NCBI GenBank assembly: GCA_007125845.1
Contig: SLCK01000027.1
Location: 1 to 46,395 of the forward strand
Direction of reading: 5' to 3'
DNA length: 46,395 nucleotides
Source of the DNA: Gemmatimonadota bacterium
GTDB taxonomy: Bacteria; Gemmatimonadota; Gemmatimonadetes; Longimicrobiales; Gaopeijiaceae
Position numbers and translations under genes: made by a program. The notes below the pieces were generated by a model. The model did no database searches. It was not told the DNA's origin and saw nothing but the letters and a program-made list of their open reading frames with translations. Below are positions 35,784 through 42,971 of this stretch, one piece after another. Positions within the stretch are counted from its first letter, which is position 1; every line of letters starts with the position of its first letter.

Positions 35784-36281
35784 GTGTCAAGCACAAGCCG
35801 GGAAGACCTCTTGATAGAGCTGATCACCCAGGTCCGGGAAGAGCAGGAGGACGTGCAGGCGTTCGACGAGGAGGCCGCACGGGTTCTTGGCGTGAACCTG
35901 ACGGACGTCAGGGTGCTGGGAATCCTCGACCGGGAGGGCCGATTGACGGCGAGCGTCCTCGCGGAGGAGGCGGGCCTCACCACCGGCTCCATGACCACGC
36001 TGATCGACCGATTGGAGGTGGCGGGCTACGTGCGCAGGGTCCGCGACAAGGTGGATCGGCGACGAGTCTTCGTCGAGCTCACCGCGCTCGCCCGAGAGCG
36101 CACGGGAAAGATCTGGGGTCCCCTCGGAGAAGAAGCCCTGGGGATTGCGGAGGGGTACACGGACGAAGAGCTCAGGCTCCTGATCGATTACCTCGCGAGG
36201 GGCCGCAATCTTCTGAAGCGCCACAAGGAGCGCGTGCGGGCCATGGGCGACCACCGCCCGGCACAAGGCGGGGGCGGCTGA
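35784..36281 (+). CDS. MarR-family transcriptional regulator
   Basis: 165 residues from GTG 35784, preferred because the -10 box lies 12 bases before it; the open frame extends upstream into the promoter. The winged helix-turn-helix shows in NLTDVRVLGILDREGRLTAS, then AEEAGLTTGSMTTLIDRLEV, and the wing AGYVRRVRDKVDRRRVFVEL. A helical C-terminus makes the dimer. MarR proteins usually sense small phenolic or oxidant ligands and repress divergent or own genes. Almost leaderless, with no ribosome binding site, so it may be translated poorly. Confidence 0.92.
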   Translation: MSSTSREDLLIELITQVREEQEDVQAFDEEAARVLGVNLTDVRVLGILDREGRLTASVLAEEAGLTTGSMTTLIDRLEVAGYVRRVRDKVDRRRVFVELTALARERTGKIWGPLGEEALGIAEGYTDEELRLLIDYLARGRNLLKRHKERVRAMGDHRPAQGGGG

Positions 36282-36336
36282 TCCGTAGGGAAGGCTCGGT
36301 TCGTCGGATTGGGCCGGGTTTGGGGTCGTGGGAGAG

Positions 36337-37332
36337 TCAGAGCTCCGGGCAGCGGGCTCGGAGCTGCTGCAGGTCGCTGAGATGGATCTCCGGACGTCCC
36401 TCGGGAGGCCGGGTGCCCGCGTCCTCCGCCATCAGAGCCCCCTCGACCGGAGCGTGGCCGAGTCCGAGCGCGTGACCGAGTTCGTGGGCGAGGACGAGGA
36501 GGAGATGGTCCCAGTCCTCGAAGTGGTAAATCCGGATCTCTCGCTCCCGGGAGAATACCACGGGGCCGAGGGTCCGCGCGGTTTCCACGTACTCCCCCGA
36601 CTGCACGGTTCCGCCAGGGAAATCGGCTTGGAATGCACTCCGAGCGCGGTTGAGCTCGGTGATCGCCTGGTTCAGCTGATCGGTGCGGCTGTTCACCTCC
36701 CCGACCAACCGGTTCAACTCTTCGGCCTGTCGGTTCACCTCGACCCGATCCTCTTCCAGCTGCTCTTCGATCTCGCGGAGCCTCTGGAACTCACCGGTCG
36801 GTGCCCCGCCTCGACGGGCCCACTGGTCCACCACGACGGCGTGCCGTTCCTGACGCTCCTGCAGATCCATGGAACGGCGTTCGTGGGCAACGCGGAGCCG
36901 GGCCAGCTCGGTTCTCGAACTCTCGAGCTCCGCTTCGGCTTCTGCGACTCCCGCTTCGATTCTCTCGAGCTCGGCTGCGCGTTCACGCCGTTCGAGCATG
37001 CTCGCCTGCCGCTCATCGAAGATGAAGCGGATGGGCATGCCCTCTTCGGCTTCCTGAAAGAGAAGCGGATGCTCTGCCGCCTCGGACCAGAGGAGGCCCG
37101 CAAGTCGGATGGCTCGAGCGGCCTCGTCCCTGGTGAGGCCAAATCGGTCGTCGATGTCCCCAAGACTCCAGCGCACCGGAATCTCGCAGGATGCTCGGGG
37201 CTCTCCGAACGCCCCATCCACGATGGCCGCGGGGGACTGGGGTCCCGAGTGGAGAGGACCGGCACCCGCCCCCGGGTCGGGCGCCAGGAGGGACGAAAGC
37301 AGCAGGAAGAACGGGATCTGGAGCAAGGTCAT
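36337..37332 (-). CDS. Exported matrixin-like zinc protease with a long coiled coil
   Basis: 331 residues from the ATG at 37332. A signal peptide (MTLLQIPFFLLLSSLLAPDP) leads into the pro-like part with Cys (RASCEIPVRWSLGD). Residues about 105-235 are a long heptad-rich coiled coil (MLERRERAAELERIEAGVAE to EVNRQAEELNRLVGEVNSRT). The metallopeptidase signature HELGHALGLGH (His283-His293) and a Met-turn (ALMAED) follow closely, making it a metzincin of matrixin type. The coiled coil sits between the start of the catalytic domain (IPVRW...) and the zinc helix, as an insertion. The neighbouring divergent gene is a serpin. Function unknown; a surface or periplasmic protease is likely. Confidence 0.85.
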   Translation of the reverse strand: MTLLQIPFFLLLSSLLAPDPGAGAGPLHSGPQSPAAIVDGAFGEPRASCEIPVRWSLGDIDDRFGLTRDEAARAIRLAGLLWSEAAEHPLLFQEAEEGMPIRFIFDERQASMLERRERAAELERIEAGVAEAEAELESSRTELARLRVAHERRSMDLQERQERHAVVVDQWARRGGAPTGEFQRLREIEEQLEEDRVEVNRQAEELNRLVGEVNSRTDQLNQAITELNRARSAFQADFPGGTVQSGEYVETARTLGPVVFSREREIRIYHFEDWDHLLLVLAHELGHALGLGHAPVEGALMAEDAGTRPPEGRPEIHLSDLQQLRARCPEL

Positions 37333-37481
37333 CGCCCGCAAAGCTGGAAGCTCAAAGATTCAGGTCGGCGGCATTGGCCAGTGGCCGCGACGGGTGGCAC
37401 CGCATTCGATGTCACGATGGGCCCGCTTCGTTCGTATCCAGGTACGACGATCTTCGACCCGACGACAGAGGAGACGTTCCC

Positions 37482-38849
37482 ATGACACGAACCCAATGTG
37501 TGGGTTCCCCGGAGCCGGCAACCTGGAATCACTTTGGGAGCGATTGGCGCTCCCGCGGCGCCCGGCGCTCCCCCGGCGCCCGACGTTCCCCCGGCGCCCG
37601 ACGGGTGAGATCCACCCTCGCAACCGTGGGCGTCGGTCTCTTCCTGTGGGTCACCGGATGCAGCGAGGTGGTCGGGCCGAGTGTCGACCCGGAACCCGGA
37701 CCGGGAATTACGGAGCTTCCACGTGAGCTCACCGCGGGCGAGATCACGGCGATCGAGGCGAGCAACGCCTTCGGCTTCGACCTGTTTCGCAGCCTGGTGG
37801 AGGAGGAGTCCGGCAACCTCTTCCTCTCTCCCCTCAGTGCCTCCATGGCGCTGGGGATGACGCTGAACGGGGCGGCGGGATCCACCTTCGACTCCATGCG
37901 CAGCACGCTCCGCTTCGGGGACCTCGACGAGGGGGAGATCAATGCGTCCTACGAAGGGCTGCTCGAGCTTCTCACCGAGCTCGACCCTCACGTGGAGCTC
38001 GCGGTGGGCAATGCCGTGTGGTATAGGGAAGGTCACGTCGTGCGCGACGACTTCCGGCAGCGTGTGGAGCGGCACTTCGGGGCACGGGTCGAGGGGCTGG
38101 ATTTCGCGGATGAGGCGGCTGCAGAGGTCATCAATGAGTGGAGTCGGGAGACCACTCGCGGCCGAATTGAGGAGATCGTGGAGCCACCGATCCCCGCCAA
38201 CATCGTGGCCTATCTCATGAACGCCGTGTACTTCAACGCGGGTTGGAGCGAGCCCTTCGATGCGGACTTGACGCGCACGGAGCCCTTTCACCGGCGAGAC
38301 GGCTCGACGGTCCCGGTTCCCTTGATGATGCGGGACGACACGCTCTCCCACTTTTCCGGAGAGGGGTTCGATGCCGTGGACCTTCCCTACGCGGGAGGCG
38401 CCTTTTCGATGACCATCGTGGTCCCCAGGGAGGGTGAGACCAATCTGGATGCTCTGATCGAGGGCCTCGACGCCGAGTGGTGGGCCCGGCTCGTGGAGGG
38501 CTTTCGCACCGGCCGGGCCCAGATCTGGGTGCCTCGCTTCGAGCTGGAATGGGAAGGTGTGCTCAACGACGCGCTCGGCGACCTCGGGATGGGTATCGCC
38601 TTTCAGCCGTCCGCAGACTTCTCGCGCCTCTTCGAGGGCACGAGCTCCTGGATCGACGAAGTGAAGCAGAAGAGCTTCGTCCAGGTCGACGAGGAGGGGA
38701 CGGAGGCCGCGGCAGTCACGTCGGTGGCCATGACGACCTCCCTCCCGACGCAGATCCGGGCCGATCGCCCCTTCCTCTTCGCAATCCGCGAGCGCCACTC
38801 GGGTACCGTCCTCTTTCTCGGTGCGCTCGCGGACCCGGCGCAGCGCTGA
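37482..38849 (+). CDS. Serpin, probable lipoprotein
   Basis: 455 residues from ATG 37482 (GAGGAG upstream). A 40-residue basic lead containing three RSPGAR-like repeats comes before the lipoprotein signal ATVGVGLFLWVTGC; a GTG at 37605 would give a normal short signal instead. The serpin fold is complete: NLFLSPLSASMALGMTLNGA, NAVYFNAGWSEPFD, and the hinge EEGTEAAAVTSVAM (from residue 404) with Gly, Thr and small residues typical of inhibitory serpins. By counting from the hinge the cleaved bond is near Thr-Ser-Leu (SLPTQ), so a chymotrypsin- or elastase-like target is possible. Likely anchored outside the inner membrane to protect against serine or cysteine proteases. Confidence 0.93.
   Translation: MTRTQCVGSPEPATWNHFGSDWRSRGARRSPGARRSPGARRVRSTLATVGVGLFLWVTGCSEVVGPSVDPEPGPGITELPRELTAGEITAIEASNAFGFDLFRSLVEEESGNLFLSPLSASMALGMTLNGAAGSTFDSMRSTLRFGDLDEGEINASYEGLLELLTELDPHVELAVGNAVWYREGHVVRDDFRQRVERHFGARVEGLDFADEAAAEVINEWSRETTRGRIEEIVEPPIPANIVAYLMNAVYFNAGWSEPFDADLTRTEPFHRRDGSTVPVPLMMRDDTLSHFSGEGFDAVDLPYAGGAFSMTIVVPREGETNLDALIEGLDAEWWARLVEGFRTGRAQIWVPRFELEWEGVLNDALGDLGMGIAFQPSADFSRLFEGTSSWIDEVKQKSFVQVDEEGTEAAAVTSVAMTTSLPTQIRADRPFLFAIRERHSGTVLFLGALADPAQR
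37547..37600 (+). repeat. Three 18-bp tandem repeats in the serpin leader
   Basis: Three consecutive 18-base units, the last two differing at two positions (GCGCTCCCCCGGCGCCCG type). They encode RSRGAR, RSPGAR, RSPGAR. Being in frame, copy-number change would not break the gene. Confidence 0.85.
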
Positions 38850-38928
38850 GGCCCGGCCACACGGGTCCCTGCGCCCCGGAATCGACGGAGGGGAGATCCC
38901 CTGTGGGCAGCCGGGGTAGCAGGTGATC

Positions 38929-40806
38929 ATGTCTACCGATCGATCCACGAGGACCAGGGCCCGGAGACCGGCGTTCTCGAGCGTTGTTCGCGAGGCCCGG
39001 ACGCTCGTCCGCCGGCACCGCCTCACCCTCGCAGTCGGGTTCGGTCTCATGCTCCTCAATCGGGCGGCAGGGTTCGTCCTTCCCGCCTCCTCGAAGTTCC
39101 TGATCGACGATGTGCTCGGGGGGGGGAATGCCGGGCTGCTCTACCCCCTCGCGGGAGCAGTGGCCGCGGCGGCCGTCGTACAGGCCGCAACCTCTTTCGG
39201 CCTCTCACAGGTGGTCGGCGTGGCGGGCCAACGAGCGATCGCGGACATGCGCAGAAGGGTCCAGGCCCACGTGCTCCGCATGCCCACTTCCTACTTCGAC
39301 CGAACCAAGAGTGGCATACTCCTGACCCGCGTCATGGAGGATGCGAACGGGATCAGAAACCTCGTGGGCACCGGGGTCGTCCAGCTCATAGGGGGCGTCT
39401 TGACCGCGGCGGTGGCCTTGGTGGTTCTCTTCTGGCTGAACTGGCAAATGACGACTGCGGCCCTGGTCCTCCTGGTTGCCTTCGGCGCGGTCATGTTCCT
39501 GGGGTTCCGGAAGCTGCGGCCGATCTTCCGGGAGCGCTACGAGATCACCTCGCAGGTGAGCGGCCGATTGTCGGAGGCGCTGGCTGGTGTCCGCACCCTC
39601 AAGGTGTACACGGCTGAGAAGCGGGAAGAGCGCATCTTCACGGGCGGCGTCTTCCGATTGCTGCGAAACATTGCGAGCACGATCACGGGGACGAGTCTGG
39701 TGACTGCGACCTCGACCTTGATCGTGGGCGCGATCTCGGTGGTGATCATGGTGATGGGCGGGAGGGCCATTCTGGAGGGCAGCATGACCCTCGGCGACCT
39801 GGTCATGTACATCTTCGTGGTCGGCATCATGGTCGCTCCGCTCGTGCAGATTGCCGGGATCGGGACCCAGATCACCGACGCCTTTGCCGGGCTCGATCGG
39901 ATCCGGGAGCTCCTCGAGCTCGACACCGAGCTTGACGGAGAGCGGGTCCGGACGCCCGTGGCGGAGTTGCGGGGAGCCGTGTCCTTCGACGGGGTGGTCT
40001 TCGAGTACGAGGAGGACACTCCCGTGCTCAAGGGGATCTCCTTCGACGCCCCTGCCGGAACCACGACGGCTCTGGTGGGTCCCTCGGGTTCCGGGAAGAC
40101 CACGATCGCCTCGCTGGTGCTTGGCTTCGCGGCACCTCAGAAAGGGCGGGTCCTGGTCGACGGTCGGGATCTGGCGGGACTTCAGCTGTCGAGCTACCGG
40201 GGTCAGCTCGGCGTGGTCCTCCAGGACAACTTCCTCTTCGACGGCACCATTCGGGAGAACATCGCCTTTTCCAGGCCGTCGGCCACGGACGCCCAGGTCC
40301 AGGAGGCCGCTCGGATAGCCAATGCTGCCGAGTTCATCGAGGCCTTCGATCGCGGCTACGAGACGGTGGTGGGTGAACGGGGGGTGAAGCTCTCAGGGGG
40401 CCAGCGGCAGCGAATCGCGATCGCCCGCGCTGTCCTCGCCGACCCTCGCATCCTGGTGCTCGACGAAGCCACTTCGTCGTTGGACAGCGAATCCGAGGCT
40501 CTGATACGGGATGGGTTGCAGGCTCTGCGCCATGGCCGCACGACGTTCGTGATCGCGCACCGCCTCTCTACGATCGTGGCGGCCGACCAGATCCTGGTCC
40601 TCGAGGAGGGAAGGCTGGTCGAACGGGGGACGCACGAGAAGCTGCGGTGGGCCGGGGGACTCTATCAGCGGCTCTACGAGATGCAGTACCGGGCGGAGAT
40701 GGATGCTTTCGTGAACCCGGGGGAAGAGCTCGAAGGTCCCGACGAGGTCAGCACGCCCGCCCCCGATTCCCCTGCTGGCGCCGGAACGCGAAGCCCTCGC
40801 CCATGA
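38929..40806 (+). CDS. ABC exporter half-transporter (MsbA/BmrA type)
   Basis: 625 residues from ATG 38929; GTG 38923 is a possible in-frame start two codons earlier. Six membrane helices in residues 30-310 form the exporter domain (YFDRTKSGILLTRVMEDANG, the coupling region). The nucleotide-binding domain holds Walker A GPSGSGKTT (about 384-392), Q-loop VVLQDNFLF, signature VKLSGGQRQR (about 485-494), Walker B ILVLDEATSSLD (about 508-519) and the H-loop IAHRLSTI. Such proteins work as homodimers flipping lipids or exporting drugs and peptides. No substrate hint is in the neighbourhood. Its end overlaps the convergent HesB-like gene by 59 bases. Confidence 0.94.
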   Translation: MSTDRSTRTRARRPAFSSVVREARTLVRRHRLTLAVGFGLMLLNRAAGFVLPASSKFLIDDVLGGGNAGLLYPLAGAVAAAAVVQAATSFGLSQVVGVAGQRAIADMRRRVQAHVLRMPTSYFDRTKSGILLTRVMEDANGIRNLVGTGVVQLIGGVLTAAVALVVLFWLNWQMTTAALVLLVAFGAVMFLGFRKLRPIFRERYEITSQVSGRLSEALAGVRTLKVYTAEKREERIFTGGVFRLLRNIASTITGTSLVTATSTLIVGAISVVIMVMGGRAILEGSMTLGDLVMYIFVVGIMVAPLVQIAGIGTQITDAFAGLDRIRELLELDTELDGERVRTPVAELRGAVSFDGVVFEYEEDTPVLKGISFDAPAGTTTALVGPSGSGKTTIASLVLGFAAPQKGRVLVDGRDLAGLQLSSYRGQLGVVLQDNFLFDGTIRENIAFSRPSATDAQVQEAARIANAAEFIEAFDRGYETVVGERGVKLSGGQRQRIAIARAVLADPRILVLDEATSSLDSESEALIRDGLQALRHGRTTFVIAHRLSTIVAADQILVLEEGRLVERGTHEKLRWAGGLYQRLYEMQYRAEMDAFVNPGEELEGPDEVSTPAPDSPAGAGTRSPRP

Positions 40807-41098
40807 CCGGAGAGGTGACGTAGTCGACCAGGAGGCCGTCGAGGCTCCAGGCGCTCCTCGGATCGACGAAGAGTCGCAGATTGCCCACGGTCAGGACCGT
40901 ATCGTCCGAATCCGGCGCCTCGTCGAGCACCATGTCGTATTGGAGAGGAGCGGAGCATCCCGCACCGGGACGGGCCGAGAGGCGCAAGCCACCCTCGTCG
41001 GGCAGATCGGCTTCCTCCAGCATCTCGCGCACCTTCTCAAGCGCGGTACCGGACAGGAGTATCCGGGGAGCCGTCAGCTGCGGTTGGGTCTCGGACAT
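40748..41098 (-). CDS. HesB/IscA-like protein lacking the C-terminal CxC motif
   Basis: 116 residues from the ATG at 41098 (AAGGAAGAG upstream). A-type scaffold features: ILLSGTALEKVREMLEEADL, GLRLSARPGAGCSAPLQYDM with the first conserved Cys, and VDPRSAWSLDGLLVDYVTSP. A normal IscA ends with a second iron-sulfur site, CGCG, after GFxFxNP; here the end is GFAFRRQQGNRGRAC with only a final Cys. It may be a degenerate or alternative carrier. The tail lies in the overlap with the ABC gene, so the difference could come from the overlap or from a frameshift. It is divergent from the ACT gene. Confidence 0.82.
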   Translation of the reverse strand: MSETQPQLTAPRILLSGTALEKVREMLEEADLPDEGGLRLSARPGAGCSAPLQYDMVLDEAPDSDDTVLTVGNLRLFVDPRSAWSLDGLLVDYVTSPVMGEGFAFRRQQGNRGRAC

Positions 41099-41180
41099 GA
41101 ACTCTTCCTTGCCGGAGGGAGGGCAGGGAGCCGAAGTGGGCCCCGCGCCCGAAGGAAGCTCTACGCGCCTGCCCGGGGGA

Positions 41181-41194
41181 GGTTCCGCGGAACC
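41181..41194. promoter_or_regulatory. Perfect 14-bp palindrome GGTTCCGCGGAACC
   Basis: Fully symmetric 14-mer in the 230-base region between the divergent HesB-like and ACT genes, directly followed by TTGACG (41198-41203), a near-consensus -35 box. It fits an operator next to a promoter; no good -10 box was seen. Confidence 0.45.
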
Positions 41195-41328
41195 GACTTG
41201 ACGCAGTGCGGGCCGGGACTCAGGTGGCCGGTGGTGAAAGCCGCGCCGATCCGCTAGCGTTTCGGAGGCTGCCCCGGGACGACCGGGGCTCGGGTTGGGC
41301 ACGCGGAGAACAAAGTCCGGAGGGGGAG

Positions 41329-42009
41329 ATGGGCGAGGAGCGATCGCCGGGGGAACGGGACGCCATCGGGCTCGTAGTAGAGACGCGAAACGGGCCCGGC
41401 GTTCTGCACCAGTTGACCGGGGTGATCGCACGCCTGGGGGGAAACATCACCTGGGTAGCGATTCTCGACGCGGGACGGCCGGTCGAGACGGTATTCTTCG
41501 AGATCGGGGACGTCGTCGACCTCGACCGCATGTTGGAGGAGCTGCGAAGGCTGCCGGTGGTCATGTCCGTAGCCGAGGAACGGACGCTGGACCGGGTGTT
41601 CGGAAAGCGAGTGATCATCGTGGGCGGGGGAGCGCAGGTCGGCCAGGTAGCCGTGGGGGCGGTCTCGGAAGCAGACCGCCACAATCTCAGAGGAGAGCGC
41701 ATCTCGGTCGATACCATCCCTCTCATCGGTGAGACGGCACTCGCCGAAGCCGTTCGTGCCGTGGCCAGGTTGCCGAGAGCGCGAGCGGTGGTGCTTGCCG
41801 GGGCACTGATGGGGGGAGAGATCGAGGATGCGGTGCGCACGGTGCGCGAGAAAGGGCTCCTGGTGGTGTCTCTGAACATGGCCGGCTCCGTGCCGGACGC
41901 GGCGGACCTGGTGGTCAGCGATCCGATCCAGGCCGGGGTGATGGCCGTTATGGCGATCGCCGACACTGCCAAGTTCCGGATCGACCGTCTCAGGAAGACG
42001 CGCTACTAA
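41329..42009 (+). CDS. ACT-domain protein, DUF5612-like
   Basis: 226 residues from ATG 41329, with GGAGGGGG just before it. The N-terminal ACT domain (12-85) is clear: DAIGLVVETRNGPGVLHQLT, then GVIARLGGNITWVAILD, the amino-acid-binding fold of metabolic regulators. The second half (GKRVIIVGGGAQVGQVAVGA, ERISVDTIPLIGETALAEAV, DLVVSDPIQAGVMAVMAIAD) looks like the DUF5612 domain that follows ACT in many archaeal proteins. A bacterial copy is less usual. It likely senses an amino acid, but no target is known. No close downstream gene. Confidence 0.8.
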   Translation: MGEERSPGERDAIGLVVETRNGPGVLHQLTGVIARLGGNITWVAILDAGRPVETVFFEIGDVVDLDRMLEELRRLPVVMSVAEERTLDRVFGKRVIIVGGGAQVGQVAVGAVSEADRHNLRGERISVDTIPLIGETALAEAVRAVARLPRARAVVLAGALMGGEIEDAVRTVREKGLLVVSLNMAGSVPDAADLVVSDPIQAGVMAVMAIADTAKFRIDRLRKTRY

Positions 42010-42246
42010 AGACTCTGGCCCAGAACGGCTTCCCGCGGGGATATGGGCGGCACCAGGGATACACCGTCCCTGCGGAGCCGCGAGAGACATCCTGTTTTCT
42101 GGTCGGACCTGTCTTTTATTACGGAATCTTATATCTTTAGTGTCTCGACCCGTCGCCATGTGTAGCTCGTGGCTTCGGGTCGATCTATATGTTGCACCAA
42201 TTCGAGGGAACTGACGATCACCAACCCACTGGGAGTTGTTTGACCC

Positions 42247-42807
42247 ATGGCTGCCGATAGCGGTACCGCAGTACTCACACGCCCCGCCCCCACCCCTTCC
42301 AAGGATGCGCTGAACATTCGTCCTGCTCGCTGGGAGCACGTTCCGGAGATCATCGAGATCATCCGGTCGTCGGCTTCCTGGTACGAGGACATCGTGGCGC
42401 CAGAAGATCTGGCCGAGCATTACGTGGATGAGGAGTGGGCCCGAAAGAACTTCGAGAAGCGGGACTTCTACGTTGCCCTCCTGGGCGAGGAAGTCGTGGG
42501 AACGATCTCCCTCCAGGCGGTCGGTTCTCGATACATGTACATCGGGTACCTCTACCTGCACACGGATCACGTGGGCAACGGCTTCGGGAAGGTCCTGATG
42601 GACTTCGCCGCCAACGAAGTGCGCCGGCAGAACCGGCGGTCGCTCGTGCTGCTTGCCCACCCCGAGGCCGAGTGGGCTTGCCGCGCCTACGAAAAGTACG
42701 GCTTCGAAATCGTCCTGGACGAAAAGGATGACGTCTTGGCCTGGCACGACGGATGGCTCGAGCCTTACTACGAGGAGGGGTTTCACCTGTACCGCTTCGA
42801 CGTTTGA
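42247..42807 (+). CDS. GNAT-family N-acetyltransferase
   Basis: 186 residues from ATG 42247 (GGGAG about 11 bases before). A disordered N-terminus of about 20 residues leads to LNIRPARWEHVPEIIEIIRS. The acetyl-CoA region is YLYLHTDHVGNGFGKVLMDF, where the usual Q/RxxGxG/A loop is VGNGFG, and the C-terminal YEKYGFEIV is typical. The substrate is unknown. An AT-rich stretch at 42110-42145 (TTTTATTACGG, TTATATC) may hold the promoter. A hairpin follows the stop. Confidence 0.88.
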   Translation: MAADSGTAVLTRPAPTPSKDALNIRPARWEHVPEIIEIIRSSASWYEDIVAPEDLAEHYVDEEWARKNFEKRDFYVALLGEEVVGTISLQAVGSRYMYIGYLYLHTDHVGNGFGKVLMDFAANEVRRQNRRSLVLLAHPEAEWACRAYEKYGFEIVLDEKDDVLAWHDGWLEPYYEEGFHLYRFDV

Positions 42808-42813
42808 TCGACA

Positions 42814-42830
42814 GCCCCGTTTCGCGGGGC
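42814..42830 (+). terminator. Short stem-loop after the GNAT gene
   Basis: GCCCCG pairs with CGGGGC around TTTCG, 6 bases after the stop. Six base pairs and no U tract; a weak terminator at best. Confidence 0.45.
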
Positions 42831-42883
42831 CCGGCGAACCGAAGCCGTCGGCGGGGGTAGGGAAGCGGACTTGTATTGACTCC

Positions 42884-42901
42884 CGCGGGCGGACGCCCGC
42901 G
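42884..42901. promoter_or_regulatory. Palindrome CGCGGGCG-GA-CGCCCGCG upstream of the protease/barrel gene
   Basis: Eight-bp perfect arms with a 2-base centre. It follows TTGACT (42876-42881), a -35-like hexamer, so it would lie over the promoter spacer. Operator or mRNA hairpin; undecided. Confidence 0.4.
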
Positions 42902-42971
42902 ACGAGCGTCCTGGTGGCACTGGGGCGCGGGCGGGAGTGTTGGCGACTCACATTCTCCGAGGCGAGTTCCG

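Noticed and set aside
37558..37605. Possible CRISPR-like or satellite array
   Set aside because: Three 18-bp units without spacers are a simple coding tandem repeat.
41254..42951. 565-residue antisense frame over the ACT and GNAT genes
   Set aside because: It spans two genes and their intergenic region and has no recognisable domain.
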